This document shows, in pieces, positions 7,724-14,824 of a DNA stretch of 14,824 bases; position 1 is the stretch's first letter, and each line of letters starts with the position of its first letter. The position numbers and the translations under genes are program-made. This DNA is from an uncultured Bacteroidota bacterium (GTDB lineage: Bacteria > Bacteroidota > Bacteroidia > Bacteroidales > CAIWKO01). The notes under the pieces were generated by a model that did not search any database, was not told the DNA's origin, and was given only the letters and a program-made list of their open reading frames with translations. The stretch spans positions 1-14,824 of the forward strand of contig CALGYY010000299.1 in the NCBI GenBank assembly GCA_937934705.1, read 5' to 3'.

Positions 7724-7753
7724 TTGACTTATGAGTTTTTTTAACTATATTTG
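7724..7753 (+). promoter_or_regulatory. promoter of the 49-aa lipoprotein gene
   Basis: TTG at 7724-7726, a 19-bp spacer, and TATATTTG at 7746-7753 match both parts of the Bacteroidota housekeeping promoter (-33 TTG and -7 TAnnTTTG) with ideal spacing. This is the best promoter in the window. Transcription should start near 7760, about 20 nt before the ATG at 7781. Confidence 0.65.
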
Positions 7754-7780
7754 CTTTATTGTTCAACTAAAATTCACAAT

Positions 7781-7930
7781 ATGAAAAAAACCAGCGGCAA
7801 CAGAAACACTAGAATTTTATCCATTGTCTTTTTAGTAGCTGTTGTCATCTCTATCGTTGGTTGCGCGAGCCCTCGCTGCGGTTACATGAAACATTATTCA
7901 AGAGATGTCCGTATGGGGATCGCACGGTAA
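7781..7930 (+). CDS. Small (49-aa) predicted lipoprotein, family not recognised
   Basis: The frame encodes MKKTSGNRNT-, a hydrophobic segment at about residues 12-26, and the lipobox I25-V-G-C28. The mature chain would be only 22 residues starting at Cys28, with a second Cys33 (PRCGY) and a basic tail (K37, R41, R44, R49 against one Asp), ending GIAR. Signal peptidase II processing and lipidation of Cys28 are inferred from the lipobox. The gene stands alone: an ideal promoter lies about 30 bp upstream and a strong intrinsic terminator begins 17 bp after the stop, so the transcript would be about 220 nt. I do not recognise the family. It might be a small envelope lipoprotein or a secreted peptide, or the transcript might also act as RNA. 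The signal-peptide-like composition and flanking signals make a real gene likely despite its size. Confidence 0.75.
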   Translation: MKKTSGNRNTRILSIVFLVAVVISIVGCASPRCGYMKHYSRDVRMGIAR

Positions 7931-7946
7931 AAAAGTTTAGTACCAG

Positions 7947-7983
7947 AAGGGCCTTGTTTGAAGAAACGAGGCCCTTTTTTTTT
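7947..7983 (+). terminator. strong intrinsic terminator of the 49-aa lipoprotein gene
   Basis: An 11-bp stem, GGGCCTTGTTT (7949-7959) with AAACGAGGCCC (7964-7974), closes a GAAG loop with one G-U pair. A nine-T run follows (7975-7983), and two A's before the stem can extend it against the T-run. This is a textbook rho-independent terminator, 17 bp after the stop codon at 7930, and insulates this unit from the next gene. Confidence 0.93.
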
Positions 7984-8048
7984 GCCTGTTAACAGCGTTA
8001 TGTTGAGAATTGAGCCTCATGGGGTGACTCTGTTGAACTCAGCAGGAT

Positions 8049-8056
8049 TAATTTTG
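8049..8056 (+). promoter_or_regulatory. candidate -7 promoter element for the DUF3352-like gene
   Basis: TAATTTTG exactly matches TAnnTTTG, 14 bases before the first ATG at 8070. The nearest TTG (8033-8035) is too close (spacer 13), so only the -7 half is supported. The strong terminator just upstream means this gene needs its own promoter. Confidence 0.45.
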
Positions 8057-8069
8057 AAAAAAAAGAAAA

Positions 8070-10817
8070 ATGGCAATGGGTTCGGTCATGCCGGCAAAGA
8101 AAACCATCCTGACAGTTGCATTGGCATTGGCTGTTTTGATGTTTCTGGCGGCGGCCTGGTATGTAGTGATGAGGCTCAGGGAACCCCTGCGTTCGCCAGA
8201 GGATGCTATTCCCCCCGAAACAGCCTGGTATATCGAGTTCAGAAATGCAGAAGCCTTCCTCAAAAAGGCCGGACCGGATCACGCATTAAGCGGAGCGTTA
8301 ATGCAGGGGGGTATCGCGGGATCATGGTGGGAGGACGCGTCTGAAACAGACAGCCTGCTGCGAATTCATTCTGAAATGGCAGAGGTTTATTCAGGATGCG
8401 CTCTCTGGGTGTGCTGCATTTACAATGAAAAGGGAGAGGCCTCATATCTTTATCTCATGAACCTTCCGGGGGCACACTATGAGACTGAGATTCGGGAATT
8501 CATCCTTGAATCATACGGAGAAAAGATCCGGCTTGAAGAAAGAAACGAGGATGGAGTGGTATTGACAGGGGTGAAAACAGGCGACGGGAAGGTACTCACC
8601 TATGCCTTGAGAGAAGGCGTGTGGATGGCCAGCTACGATGCTTCCCTTACCCGGCGTTCGTATAGGGTGATGGAGGAGGGAAATGCCCTGCAGAATGATA
8701 AAGACTTCAGGAAAATTGCCGGGACAACGGGAAAAAATGTAGATGCCAACCTGTATCTGAATCTGCCTGTAGTATCAGGGCAACTCGATTCTTTATTGGC
8801 ACAGGAACATCAGGACTTTGCTGACTTCATGGGGAGTGTTGCCCAGTGGGGCGCTTTTGATCTCAGCCTGGGAGAACATGAGTTGAACCTCAGTGGTTAT
8901 TTTGCCTGCGCTGAGGAAGATTATCTTTCTCTGCTCAGGAATTCGGAGCCCCAGAAAAATTCACTGCCATCCGTATTACCTTTTAATACGGCTGTCATGA
9001 TTTTTATCGGCAACGACGATTTTAAAATGTACTCAGAACATCACCGCACATTCAGCAGGGGATCGGGAGCTCGCTTTCCGGATCCGACCCTGGTCTTACA
9101 GGAAAAATTTGGAACCACTCCTGAAGAATGTTTCTTTTCATGGATGGGGAAAGAAGCGGCTTTAGTGGTTACACGCATGCCCGGTCAGAATCTGAAGCCC
9201 GAAACCTATGCTGTTTTCAGAATGGCCAACCGGATCAAAGCTGCAGATGCCCTCGCATCAATATCATCGCCGGACGATGATGCAGATGCGGATACGGGAG
9301 TGCTGAAGATCCGGAAAATAGACCTTCCCGGACTGCTTCCTGCTTTGTTTGGGAAAGTGTTTTCGGGACTCACGGAAAACTATTTTCTCCTTTACGATGA
9401 TTACGTGATCATGGGGAATTCCCCCCTGGCCCTCAGGAATTTCGCCGCATCGGCCATGTCGGGAAAAACACTGAAGCAAAACGAGAATTATATTTCCTTC
9501 ACGGATAATGTTTCAGAGCTCAGTTCTCTTTGCATTTATGTGAATGTGAGGAAATCCCTCGAACTGATGGAGGACTACCTCTCGGCCGGATTCCGCCGTT
9601 CGGTTGAGCCCCGACTGGCGGCCCTGAGGAACTTTCAGGCTTGCGCCATACAGTTTTCTCCTGAAGGCGAACGGATCTACACCAATATTTACCTTCGTCA
9701 CAATCCATCCTACAGGGATGAAAACCCGGCCATCTGGGAAGCGGTGGCAGATACCGGACTGGTTGCAGGGCCATTGTTTATCAGTGATTCAAAAGAGGGC
9801 AAGCGTGGATTTGTGGTTGCTGACCTGAATGGCAGGGTGTATTTTTTCGACCTGATCGGCAGGAGAAACTGGACGTTTGATGCCGGTGGTCCCCTGATGG
9901 GAAACCCGCTGCTGCTCGAAACACAGGGAGGAAAAACAAAATTGGTCGTATTCAACACGAGGAAAAAGATATTTGCCCTCACCCCCCGGGGTAAGCTCTT
10001 TCGGGGCTTTCCGCTTGAGCTGAAAACACCCGCATCTTCTCCTGTATGGTCATGGGTGCCCGGTGACGGGACGGATCCCCGCATTTACTGGGTTGGAGAC
10101 GATCATGTGTTTCACGCCTGTCAGGCCGGGGGTCAGAGCCTGCCCGGCTGGAAATCCCCCCGCATTGGAGCTGCCGTAAGCAGAGTACCCTCCTATGTCA
10201 GAATGGGGTCACAGGACTTTCTGATCGTGACTGATGGCAACGGGATGTGCCACTATTATGATCGTCGCGGACAGCCTGCTTTCAGCCCGAACACGACGGA
10301 GTTTGTACACGCTGCGAACAGCGGATTTTCCTATTATCCCGATGGTAAAAACTCCAGGATCATTACTACCGATCACAGGGGCAGGATCGTCAGGGTGAAT
10401 GCCAGCGGTGATTGGGAAACCATCAGCCTGAAGGAACGAAGTCCGGGTCACGCCTTCCTTTACGATGATTTTGATGCCAACGGGCTGAAGGATTATATAT
10501 TTGCGGATTCAGGTATTATCTCGGTTTATGATGTCAACCTGAAACAGATGTTTGAGCTGGAGCTGCCTTTCACCACCATTGGTACACTGCACAGATTCAC
10601 GATTGACTCTCCTTATCCCTGTTACGGAATTGCAGGGGCCGACAGCGCCTGCATCATCGTTGTCAGCAAAAAGGGAATGGCCCCTGTAAGCAGACAATTA
10701 AAGGGGAGCGCCCACTTTGTGCAGGGTGCGTTCGAGGTCAACGGGGCACCATCACTTGCCGCAGTGTGGGAACACAGACTTTATTTTTATTATCTGGTCG
10801 AACTGACCAGTGATTAG
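8070..10817 (+). CDS. Membrane-anchored DUF3352-like protein with C-terminal propeller-like region
   Basis: A 915-residue protein with one N-terminal membrane helix (about 12-34) after a short basic segment and the bulk outside the cytoplasm; no lipobox and no sorting domain. Residues about 40-545 resemble the DUF3352-type proteins of Bacteroidota: the opening IPPETAWYIEFRNAEAFL is the usual 'protein-level tolerance' strand-helix start of that family. Residues about 555-910 form repeated strands of PQQ-propeller/FG-GAP character: GFVVADLNGRVYFFD, KIFALTPRGKLFRGFPL, FLIVTDGNGMCHYYD, RIITTDHRGRIVRVN, and a DFDANGLKDY segment near 799 like an FG-GAP calcium loop. The same two-part architecture recurs in Bacteroidota proteins of unknown function, as I recall them. 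In-frame ATGs at 8070, 8076 and 8088 all precede the helix; I took the first, which follows an A-rich leader. Function unknown; probably a periplasmic binding or scaffold role. Confidence 0.8.
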   Translation: MAMGSVMPAKKTILTVALALAVLMFLAAAWYVVMRLREPLRSPEDAIPPETAWYIEFRNAEAFLKKAGPDHALSGALMQGGIAGSWWEDASETDSLLRIHSEMAEVYSGCALWVCCIYNEKGEASYLYLMNLPGAHYETEIREFILESYGEKIRLEERNEDGVVLTGVKTGDGKVLTYALREGVWMASYDASLTRRSYRVMEEGNALQNDKDFRKIAGTTGKNVDANLYLNLPVVSGQLDSLLAQEHQDFADFMGSVAQWGAFDLSLGEHELNLSGYFACAEEDYLSLLRNSEPQKNSLPSVLPFNTAVMIFIGNDDFKMYSEHHRTFSRGSGARFPDPTLVLQEKFGTTPEECFFSWMGKEAALVVTRMPGQNLKPETYAVFRMANRIKAADALASISSPDDDADADTGVLKIRKIDLPGLLPALFGKVFSGLTENYFLLYDDYVIMGNSPLALRNFAASAMSGKTLKQNENYISFTDNVSELSSLCIYVNVRKSLELMEDYLSAGFRRSVEPRLAALRNFQACAIQFSPEGERIYTNIYLRHNPSYRDENPAIWEAVADTGLVAGPLFISDSKEGKRGFVVADLNGRVYFFDLIGRRNWTFDAGGPLMGNPLLLETQGGKTKLVVFNTRKKIFALTPRGKLFRGFPLELKTPASSPVWSWVPGDGTDPRIYWVGDDHVFHACQAGGQSLPGWKSPRIGAAVSRVPSYVRMGSQDFLIVTDGNGMCHYYDRRGQPAFSPNTTEFVHAANSGFSYYPDGKNSRIITTDHRGRIVRVNASGDWETISLKERSPGHAFLYDDFDANGLKDYIFADSGIISVYDVNLKQMFELELPFTTIGTLHRFTIDSPYPCYGIAGADSACIIVVSKKGMAPVSRQLKGSAHFVQGAFEVNGAPSLAAVWEHRLYFYYLVELTSD

Positions 10818-10860
10818 GGAAGTTATTTTGGCCCGTCTGCCGAAGGAGTCAAAAATATCT

Positions 10861-10868
10861 TATTTTTG
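10861..10868 (+). promoter_or_regulatory. candidate -7 promoter element for the lipoprotein-DUF5723 operon
   Basis: TATTTTTG exactly matches TAnnTTTG, 31 bases upstream of the ATG at 10900. No -33 TTG is present at the usual distance. The 82-bp gap after the preceding gene shows no hairpin terminator, so some read-through is possible. Confidence 0.45.
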
Positions 10869-10899
10869 CTTGATGTTATTTACTCTAATTCACTAAGCC

Positions 10900-12567
10900 A
10901 TGACAAAGTTCTTTTCCCCCGCGAAAATCCGGCTCCTCAGAAAATGGCGTGTGACTGCAGTGATGTGTGTTCTTTGCCTCATCCTGTTAAGCGCCTGCTG
11001 GAAGAACCGCTTTGACTTCGAGAATATCTCGGTTCCTGACGAATGGAACCCTGATGTTTGTGCACCCCTGGTACACAGTAAGATGACGATGAAGGACATT
11101 CTTAACGACTGGGATCATAACAACCTGTTTGTTGAGGACAACACCCATTTTCTTTACCTGGTTTACTGGAATCAGGTTTTTTCAAGGACAGCAGGGGAAA
11201 TGCTGGCCATTCCGGACCAGAATGTGAACACAAGCTTTAACTTCAGCGTCGGCGGCGGAACCCTCAGCGGTGATGTTACAGCACCGCCCTATACGCGCAC
11301 CTACTCGTTCACTATGCCTAACGGCGAGCAGATCGACCGGGCCATCCTCAACCCCATGGAAGCAGGAATTGTTGGTGGATACCTCTCTTTTTCGGTAAAC
11401 TCAGCAAACATGAATCATGATGCAACCATCAACATCTCCATTCCTTCGGCAACCCTCGGGGGTGTGCCATTCAGCCGGAATATAGATTACACCGTCGGTT
11501 CCCCGCTGAATGTCGACATTGACCTTTCAGGGTACGAGATCATTTTCAATAATACCCTGCCTAATGTAAATGCCATTGATATTACCTATACAGTAACCAT
11601 ACACGGTAACGGAAGCGCTAACAATTCACCCTATTCATTCAACCTGAACGAGTCCTTCGAAATACTTTCTTTCCATGCATTGTACGGAGATTTCAAGCAA
11701 GCAGGCTTTTCATTGCCCAATGATACGGTGAACCTGAGGATCTTTGAAAACAATATCTATGGCATCATTGATTGGGAAAACCCCTTCATACACATGTATG
11801 CCTATAACTCAATGGGTATCCCGATCAGCCTCGCACTGACCAATTTCAGGGCCGATTCGGATGTCAATCCTCCCTATCAGGTTGTCCTCAGCGGCTACCC
11901 CAACCCATGGACGATCAATGCTCCGAATATCACCCAGATCGGGCAAACGGTGACCACCTCCTATACGCTTGACAAGAACAACAGCAATGTGCGCAATGCA
12001 GTGAATATCGCGCCGCAGAGATTTGTCGTGGACATCAATGGTCTGACCAACCCGGCGGGTGGCCCGAGTTCCAATTTTGTGATCGACACCAACCGCCTGA
12101 TCATCGATTGTCAGGTCGAGCTTCCATTACACGGCAAAGCCTGGGATTTCAGACTGGCCGATACCCTGGATTTCAGCTTCGGTGAAGATGCGGAACTGGA
12201 TATGGTGGAGTATATGCAATTCCGGATCAATACGGAGAACGGCTTTCCGGTGGATGGCATGATGCAGTTGTATTTCGCTGACGAAAATATGGTCATCCTT
12301 GATTCATTACTGATCCCGGCACAACAGGTCATCAACGCTGCACCGGTCGGTGCCGCACCTGACTACCGGGTAACCGGATCAGTACATGCCCTGGTGGAAA
12401 CCACCATCGAGCAGCCCAGGCTCATGAATCTGGAGCCCACCAAGAAGGTGATCGTGGTCGCCAAGCTTGCCACAATCTATAACGGGACACAGATCGTGAA
12501 GATCTATTCGGATTACTTCCTGGATGTGCGACTGGCCGCACGTGCGAAATTTAAAGTTGAATTCTAA
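10900..12567 (+). CDS. Large predicted lipoprotein of unknown function, partner of DUF5723 gene
   Basis: A 555-residue protein with a basic N-terminus, a hydrophobic segment (about 18-32) and the lipobox L30-S-A-C33, so a lipid-anchored envelope protein. After the Cys comes a charged linker and the motif PLVHSKMTMKDIL (56-68), a sequence style I recall from Bacteroidota proteins of this kind, where a conserved P-L-V/x-S/x-M-T-x-K-D-I-L follows the anchor. The rest (about 100-540) is beta-rich with no catalytic motif and reads as a series of sandwich modules (for example TINISIPSATLGGVPF, DIDLSGYEIIF). It is followed after 18 bp by a DUF5723 gene with no terminator between, so the two are probably one operon and may act together at the outer membrane. 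An internal ATG at codon 22 is a less likely start because it would leave a very short signal sequence. Confidence 0.8.
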   Translation: MTKFFSPAKIRLLRKWRVTAVMCVLCLILLSACWKNRFDFENISVPDEWNPDVCAPLVHSKMTMKDILNDWDHNNLFVEDNTHFLYLVYWNQVFSRTAGEMLAIPDQNVNTSFNFSVGGGTLSGDVTAPPYTRTYSFTMPNGEQIDRAILNPMEAGIVGGYLSFSVNSANMNHDATINISIPSATLGGVPFSRNIDYTVGSPLNVDIDLSGYEIIFNNTLPNVNAIDITYTVTIHGNGSANNSPYSFNLNESFEILSFHALYGDFKQAGFSLPNDTVNLRIFENNIYGIIDWENPFIHMYAYNSMGIPISLALTNFRADSDVNPPYQVVLSGYPNPWTINAPNITQIGQTVTTSYTLDKNNSNVRNAVNIAPQRFVVDINGLTNPAGGPSSNFVIDTNRLIIDCQVELPLHGKAWDFRLADTLDFSFGEDAELDMVEYMQFRINTENGFPVDGMMQLYFADENMVILDSLLIPAQQVINAAPVGAAPDYRVTGSVHALVETTIEQPRLMNLEPTKKVIVVAKLATIYNGTQIVKIYSDYFLDVRLAARAKFKVEF

Positions 12568-12585
12568 TCTGACAACACAGAGATA

Positions 12586-14013
12586 ATGAAAAGAACAGCC
12601 TTTGCATTCAGCCTCTTCCTGCTGCTGTTGTCAGGATCGGCTTTCAAAACATATGCCCAGCATGACCTCACCATTTACCCCATGCAGAGCATACCACAGA
12701 GTAATTACAACAATCCGGCATTGCTGCCCGACTGTAAGATCCACATTGGGATCCTGCCCATCGGACTGCCTGTTCTGCCATCGCTTTATCTGGGTGCCAG
12801 TAATAACGGATTTGCTTATAACCACGCCGTGCGCTTTGTAAGCGTAGATTCACAATATATCGATCTCGGCAATGTGATTGACAAACTCGGCAAGAAAAAC
12901 TATATCGAGGCCAAAGTCAACATGGAGCTGCTGTCATTCGGCATGAAGATCAAGCGTACGCATTACATCAGTATCGGACTCTATGAAAAAATCAATATGC
13001 GTTTCTGCTACCCAAAAGACCTGGTATCGATGGCGTGGTACGGGAACAGTCAGTATATCGGCGGTGAAGCGAGCTTCAATGGTTTAGGACTGGACTGGCG
13101 CCATTACCGTGAGCTGGCCCTGGGTTATTCCAACCAGATCGATGACAAATGGACGGTCGGGGGCCGCGCTAAACTGCTGTTTGGTGAAAGCAATATCTGG
13201 ACGAAGAAATCAAAGGCCACACTGGGGATTCATGAAGATTATTACGACTTCACGGCCAACAGTGGAATGCATATCAATGCTGCGGCCAGTGAGGATCTGA
13301 TTCGCTTTCTGGAAGATACTACCGATGGCAAGGACTTCGGACAGGATGTGTCCATCCGTAATTATTTGCTCAACTGGTCGAACATGGGAGGTGCACTTGA
13401 TGTGGGAGTGAATTACAAGATTAACGAACGCTTCAGTGTGGCAGCATCCGCTATTGATTTTGGTTATATCCACTGGAAAACCGGAGCCCGGAATTATAAA
13501 AGTCCTGATACCACCTTTGTTTTTGAAGGGCTTGATATCAACGACTGGATCCGGAAGGATGACACTACTGATGGCAAGGAGGTGCTGAACGATCTGCTGG
13601 ATTCGGTGGCCAAGTATTATCAGCTCGATACGACATACAATGCCTATTGGGAACCGCTGAACCCCATCATTTACATCAGCGGGTTTTATACTCCTAATGC
13701 AAAAGATAAGCTGAGTTTCACCGGCCGTCTCGAGATATTCAAGGGTACCGTCCATCCGGCCTTCAGCCTGGGTTATTATCACCGCTTCGGAAAAGCACTG
13801 AGCATCGCGGTCAATTATTCCTACATCAACAGGAGCTGGCTTAATTTCGGATTTGGTGCGGCACTCAAATTCGGACCCTTCCAATTCTTCCTGACCACCG
13901 ATAATATTTTCAGCGGAGCAATGCCTTATGCCATCAGAAACATCAATGTGCATTTCGGCGCCAATCTGGTATTCTACCAGAAGAATTATTACCCCCTGCT
14001 GAGCACCCAATAG
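12586..14013 (+). CDS. DUF5723 family outer-membrane protein
   Basis: A 475-residue protein with a signal peptide (1-24, cleavage TYA/QHD) and the conserved start of DUF5723, IPQSNYNNPALLPDCKIHIG (36-55), followed by alternating hydrophobic/aromatic strands to the end. The last segment, about 395-470, has repeated amphipathic strands (FSLGYYHRFG, SIAVNYSYINRSW, LNFGFGAALKFG, NVHFGANLVFY) of an outer-membrane beta-barrel. Function is not established for the family. It lies 18 bp behind the large lipoprotein gene, suggesting a lipoprotein-barrel pair, and ends 52 bp before lptE, which has its own promoter-like element. Two similar D-T-T-D-G-K segments occur near residues 244 and 325. No terminator is evident after the stop. 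Confidence 0.88.
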   Translation: MKRTAFAFSLFLLLLSGSAFKTYAQHDLTIYPMQSIPQSNYNNPALLPDCKIHIGILPIGLPVLPSLYLGASNNGFAYNHAVRFVSVDSQYIDLGNVIDKLGKKNYIEAKVNMELLSFGMKIKRTHYISIGLYEKINMRFCYPKDLVSMAWYGNSQYIGGEASFNGLGLDWRHYRELALGYSNQIDDKWTVGGRAKLLFGESNIWTKKSKATLGIHEDYYDFTANSGMHINAAASEDLIRFLEDTTDGKDFGQDVSIRNYLLNWSNMGGALDVGVNYKINERFSVAASAIDFGYIHWKTGARNYKSPDTTFVFEGLDINDWIRKDDTTDGKEVLNDLLDSVAKYYQLDTTYNAYWEPLNPIIYISGFYTPNAKDKLSFTGRLEIFKGTVHPAFSLGYYHRFGKALSIAVNYSYINRSWLNFGFGAALKFGPFQFFLTTDNIFSGAMPYAIRNINVHFGANLVFYQKNYYPLLSTQ

Positions 14014-14039
14014 AGGAAAGTGGTGCTGTAATTTATTAT

Positions 14040-14047
14040 TACCTTTG
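14040..14047 (+). promoter_or_regulatory. candidate -7 promoter element for lptE
   Basis: TACCTTTG exactly matches TAnnTTTG, 18 bases upstream of the ATG at 14066. The element overlaps a TTG at 14045 that is in frame with lptE; that TTG is therefore better explained as promoter than as start codon. No -33 TTG at the expected spacing. Confidence 0.5.
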
Positions 14048-14065
14048 CATTTTCCGATACAGGAT

Positions 14066-14575
14066 ATGCACAGGGCGGGATATAAAATACTGATCATAAC
14101 AGTGCTGATGCTTACAGCTGCTTCATGCAGGGTGAGTTTTAGTTTTACAGGCGGAAACGTGCATCCGGACGCCAAAACCGTGTCGGTTCAGTTCATCCGC
14201 AACAATGCCCCATTGGTGATCCCCACCCTGAGCCAGCAACTGACTGATGCCATCAAGGATAAATTCACAGGGCAAACCCGGCTCTCACTGGTGAACAGCG
14301 GAGGAGATCTCAATATTGCCGGGGAGATCGTGAATTATACCACCACACCCCTCGGGATACAGGCCAATGAAACAGCGGCACAAAACCGTCTGACCATCAC
14401 CGTCAATATCCGGTTCGCCAACAAACTTGATGAGACCCAGAACTTTGAGACCACCTTTTCCCGTTACGCCGATTATCCAAGCAGCAAGCCTCTTTCGGAA
14501 ATGGACGATGTGATCAAGCAGGTGAATGAATATCTGGTGGAAGATATTTTCAATAAGGCGGTCGTAAACTGGTAA
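14066..14575 (+). CDS. lptE: LPS assembly lipoprotein LptE
   Basis: LptE plugs the LptD barrel that inserts lipopolysaccharide into the outer leaflet of the outer membrane. The 169-residue product has a lipoprotein signal with Cys21 (TAASC), then the conserved Bacteroidota LptE pattern: KTVSVQF (37-43), NNAPLV (46-51), PTLSQQLTDAIKDKF (53-67), GEIVNY (86-91), NETAAQNRLTITV (101-113), a K-D/E-x-Q-N-F segment (120-127), FSRYADY (131-137) and the C-terminal VEDIFNKAVVNW (158-169). Length is normal. I chose ATG 14066 rather than the TTG at 14045, which lies within the -7 element. A gene beginning three bases after the stop is co-transcribed. Confidence 0.93.
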   Translation: MHRAGYKILIITVLMLTAASCRVSFSFTGGNVHPDAKTVSVQFIRNNAPLVIPTLSQQLTDAIKDKFTGQTRLSLVNSGGDLNIAGEIVNYTTTPLGIQANETAAQNRLTITVNIRFANKLDETQNFETTFSRYADYPSSKPLSEMDDVIKQVNEYLVEDIFNKAVVNW

Positions 14576-14578
14576 ATC

Positions 14579-14800
14579 ATGGATGCGCAAAGACTGCTGG
14601 AATACATTAAAAATCCGCTTGCGCTGAAAGCTGCTGCTGCCGGCGACATGGAAGCTCTCGCCCGACAATATCCCTGGTGCCAGACGGCGCATCTGCTTTG
14701 TGTGAAGACCCTTTTTGAGCAGAAACACCCGGCCTACCCCTCCCAGTTGAAACGAACTGCGGCCTACCTTCCTGACCGCTCTATCCTGTATTACCTGATC
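14579..14800 (+). CDS. Bacteroidota conserved protein downstream of lptE, N-terminal fragment (partial)
   Basis: An ATG three bases after the lptE stop opens a frame of 74 genomic codons that runs into the adapter at 14801. The visible part begins MDAQRLLEYI, continues with a helical A/L-rich segment, then LARQYPWCQTAHLLCVKTLFE (28-48) and LKRTAAYLPDRSILYYLI (57-74). In Bacteroidota a gene with this N-terminus (a YP-(Y/W)-x-Q-(T/S)-A-H-L-L motif and an (A)AY-x-x-D-R-x-x-L-Y motif) commonly follows lptE and precedes secG; that synteny is from memory. The function is unknown to me; a helical, possibly TPR-like protein is suggested. The frame stays open through the adapter, so the last eight codons of any automatic call would be artefact. 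Confidence 0.75.
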
Positions 14801-14824
14801 AGATCGGAAGAGCACACGTCTGAA
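14801..14824 (+). other. Illumina TruSeq P7-side adapter (non-genomic)
   Basis: These 24 bases, beginning AGATCGGAAGAGCACACGTC, are the start of the standard TruSeq read-1 read-through adapter. Real sequence ends at 14800. With the adapter at the other end, the contig runs P5-insert-P7, with both edges set by untrimmed reads. Confidence 0.98.

Noticed and set aside
7958..8344. 128-codon plus-strand frame starting inside the terminator
   Set aside because: Its start lies within the hairpin of the intrinsic terminator and it overlaps the DUF3352-like gene in another frame.
13210..14175. 321-codon open frame on the minus strand over the DUF5723 gene
   Set aside because: The plus-strand frame has a signal peptide, family motifs and barrel strands. 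The antisense frame has no recognisable domain and runs across the lptE promoter and start.
1..14824. CRISPR arrays, tRNA/rRNA genes, insertion sequences, long direct repeats
   Set aside because: I read both strands for these and saw no spaced repeats, tRNA-like arms, rRNA segments, transposase motifs or terminal inverted repeats.

Overview
The window is a contig from a member of the Bacteroidota. Several independent signs agree: two secreted proteins end in type IX secretion (T9SS) sorting domains, leader regions carry the Bacteroidota -7 promoter element TAnnTTTG, and the LptE, DUF5723, DUF3352-type and TonB/CarboxypepD-reg proteins are all of Bacteroidota type. The mix looks like an environmental Bacteroidales-like lineage, but the sequence does not fix the order or genus. 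The first 47 and last 24 bases are not genomic: they are Illumina library adapter, so about 14.75 kb of real DNA is present and the genes at both edges are cut by the contig ends.

Left block, minus strand (48-2303): amn (AMP nucleosidase), then holA (DNA polymerase III delta, clamp loader) 21 bp downstream, then the N-terminus of an outer-membrane receptor-type protein with a CarboxypepD-reg-like domain, cut by the contig edge. A short divergent intergenic region separates amn from a plus-strand gene for a small stand-alone PD-(D/E)XK protein with an HsdR-N-type fold.

Middle block, plus strand (2868-7983): a secreted subtilisin-family protease and a choice-of-anchor-J-type protein, both T9SS cargo and each preceded by its own promoter-like element. 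After them comes a 49-codon lipoprotein gene, 7781-7930, with a well-formed promoter and a strong intrinsic terminator, which make it a free-standing transcription unit.

Right block, plus strand (8070-14800): a single-pass membrane protein with a DUF3352-like domain and a C-terminal propeller-like region, a large lipoprotein followed 18 bp later by a DUF5723 outer-membrane protein, then lptE (LPS transport lipoprotein) and, three bases later, the start of a Bacteroidota-specific conserved gene cut by the contig end. This block is concerned with the cell envelope. I see no mobile element, CRISPR array, tRNA or rRNA gene. Most of the window is ordinary chromosomal backbone. The least explained items are the 49-aa lipoprotein unit, the lipoprotein/DUF5723 pair and the orphan HsdR-N-fold protein.
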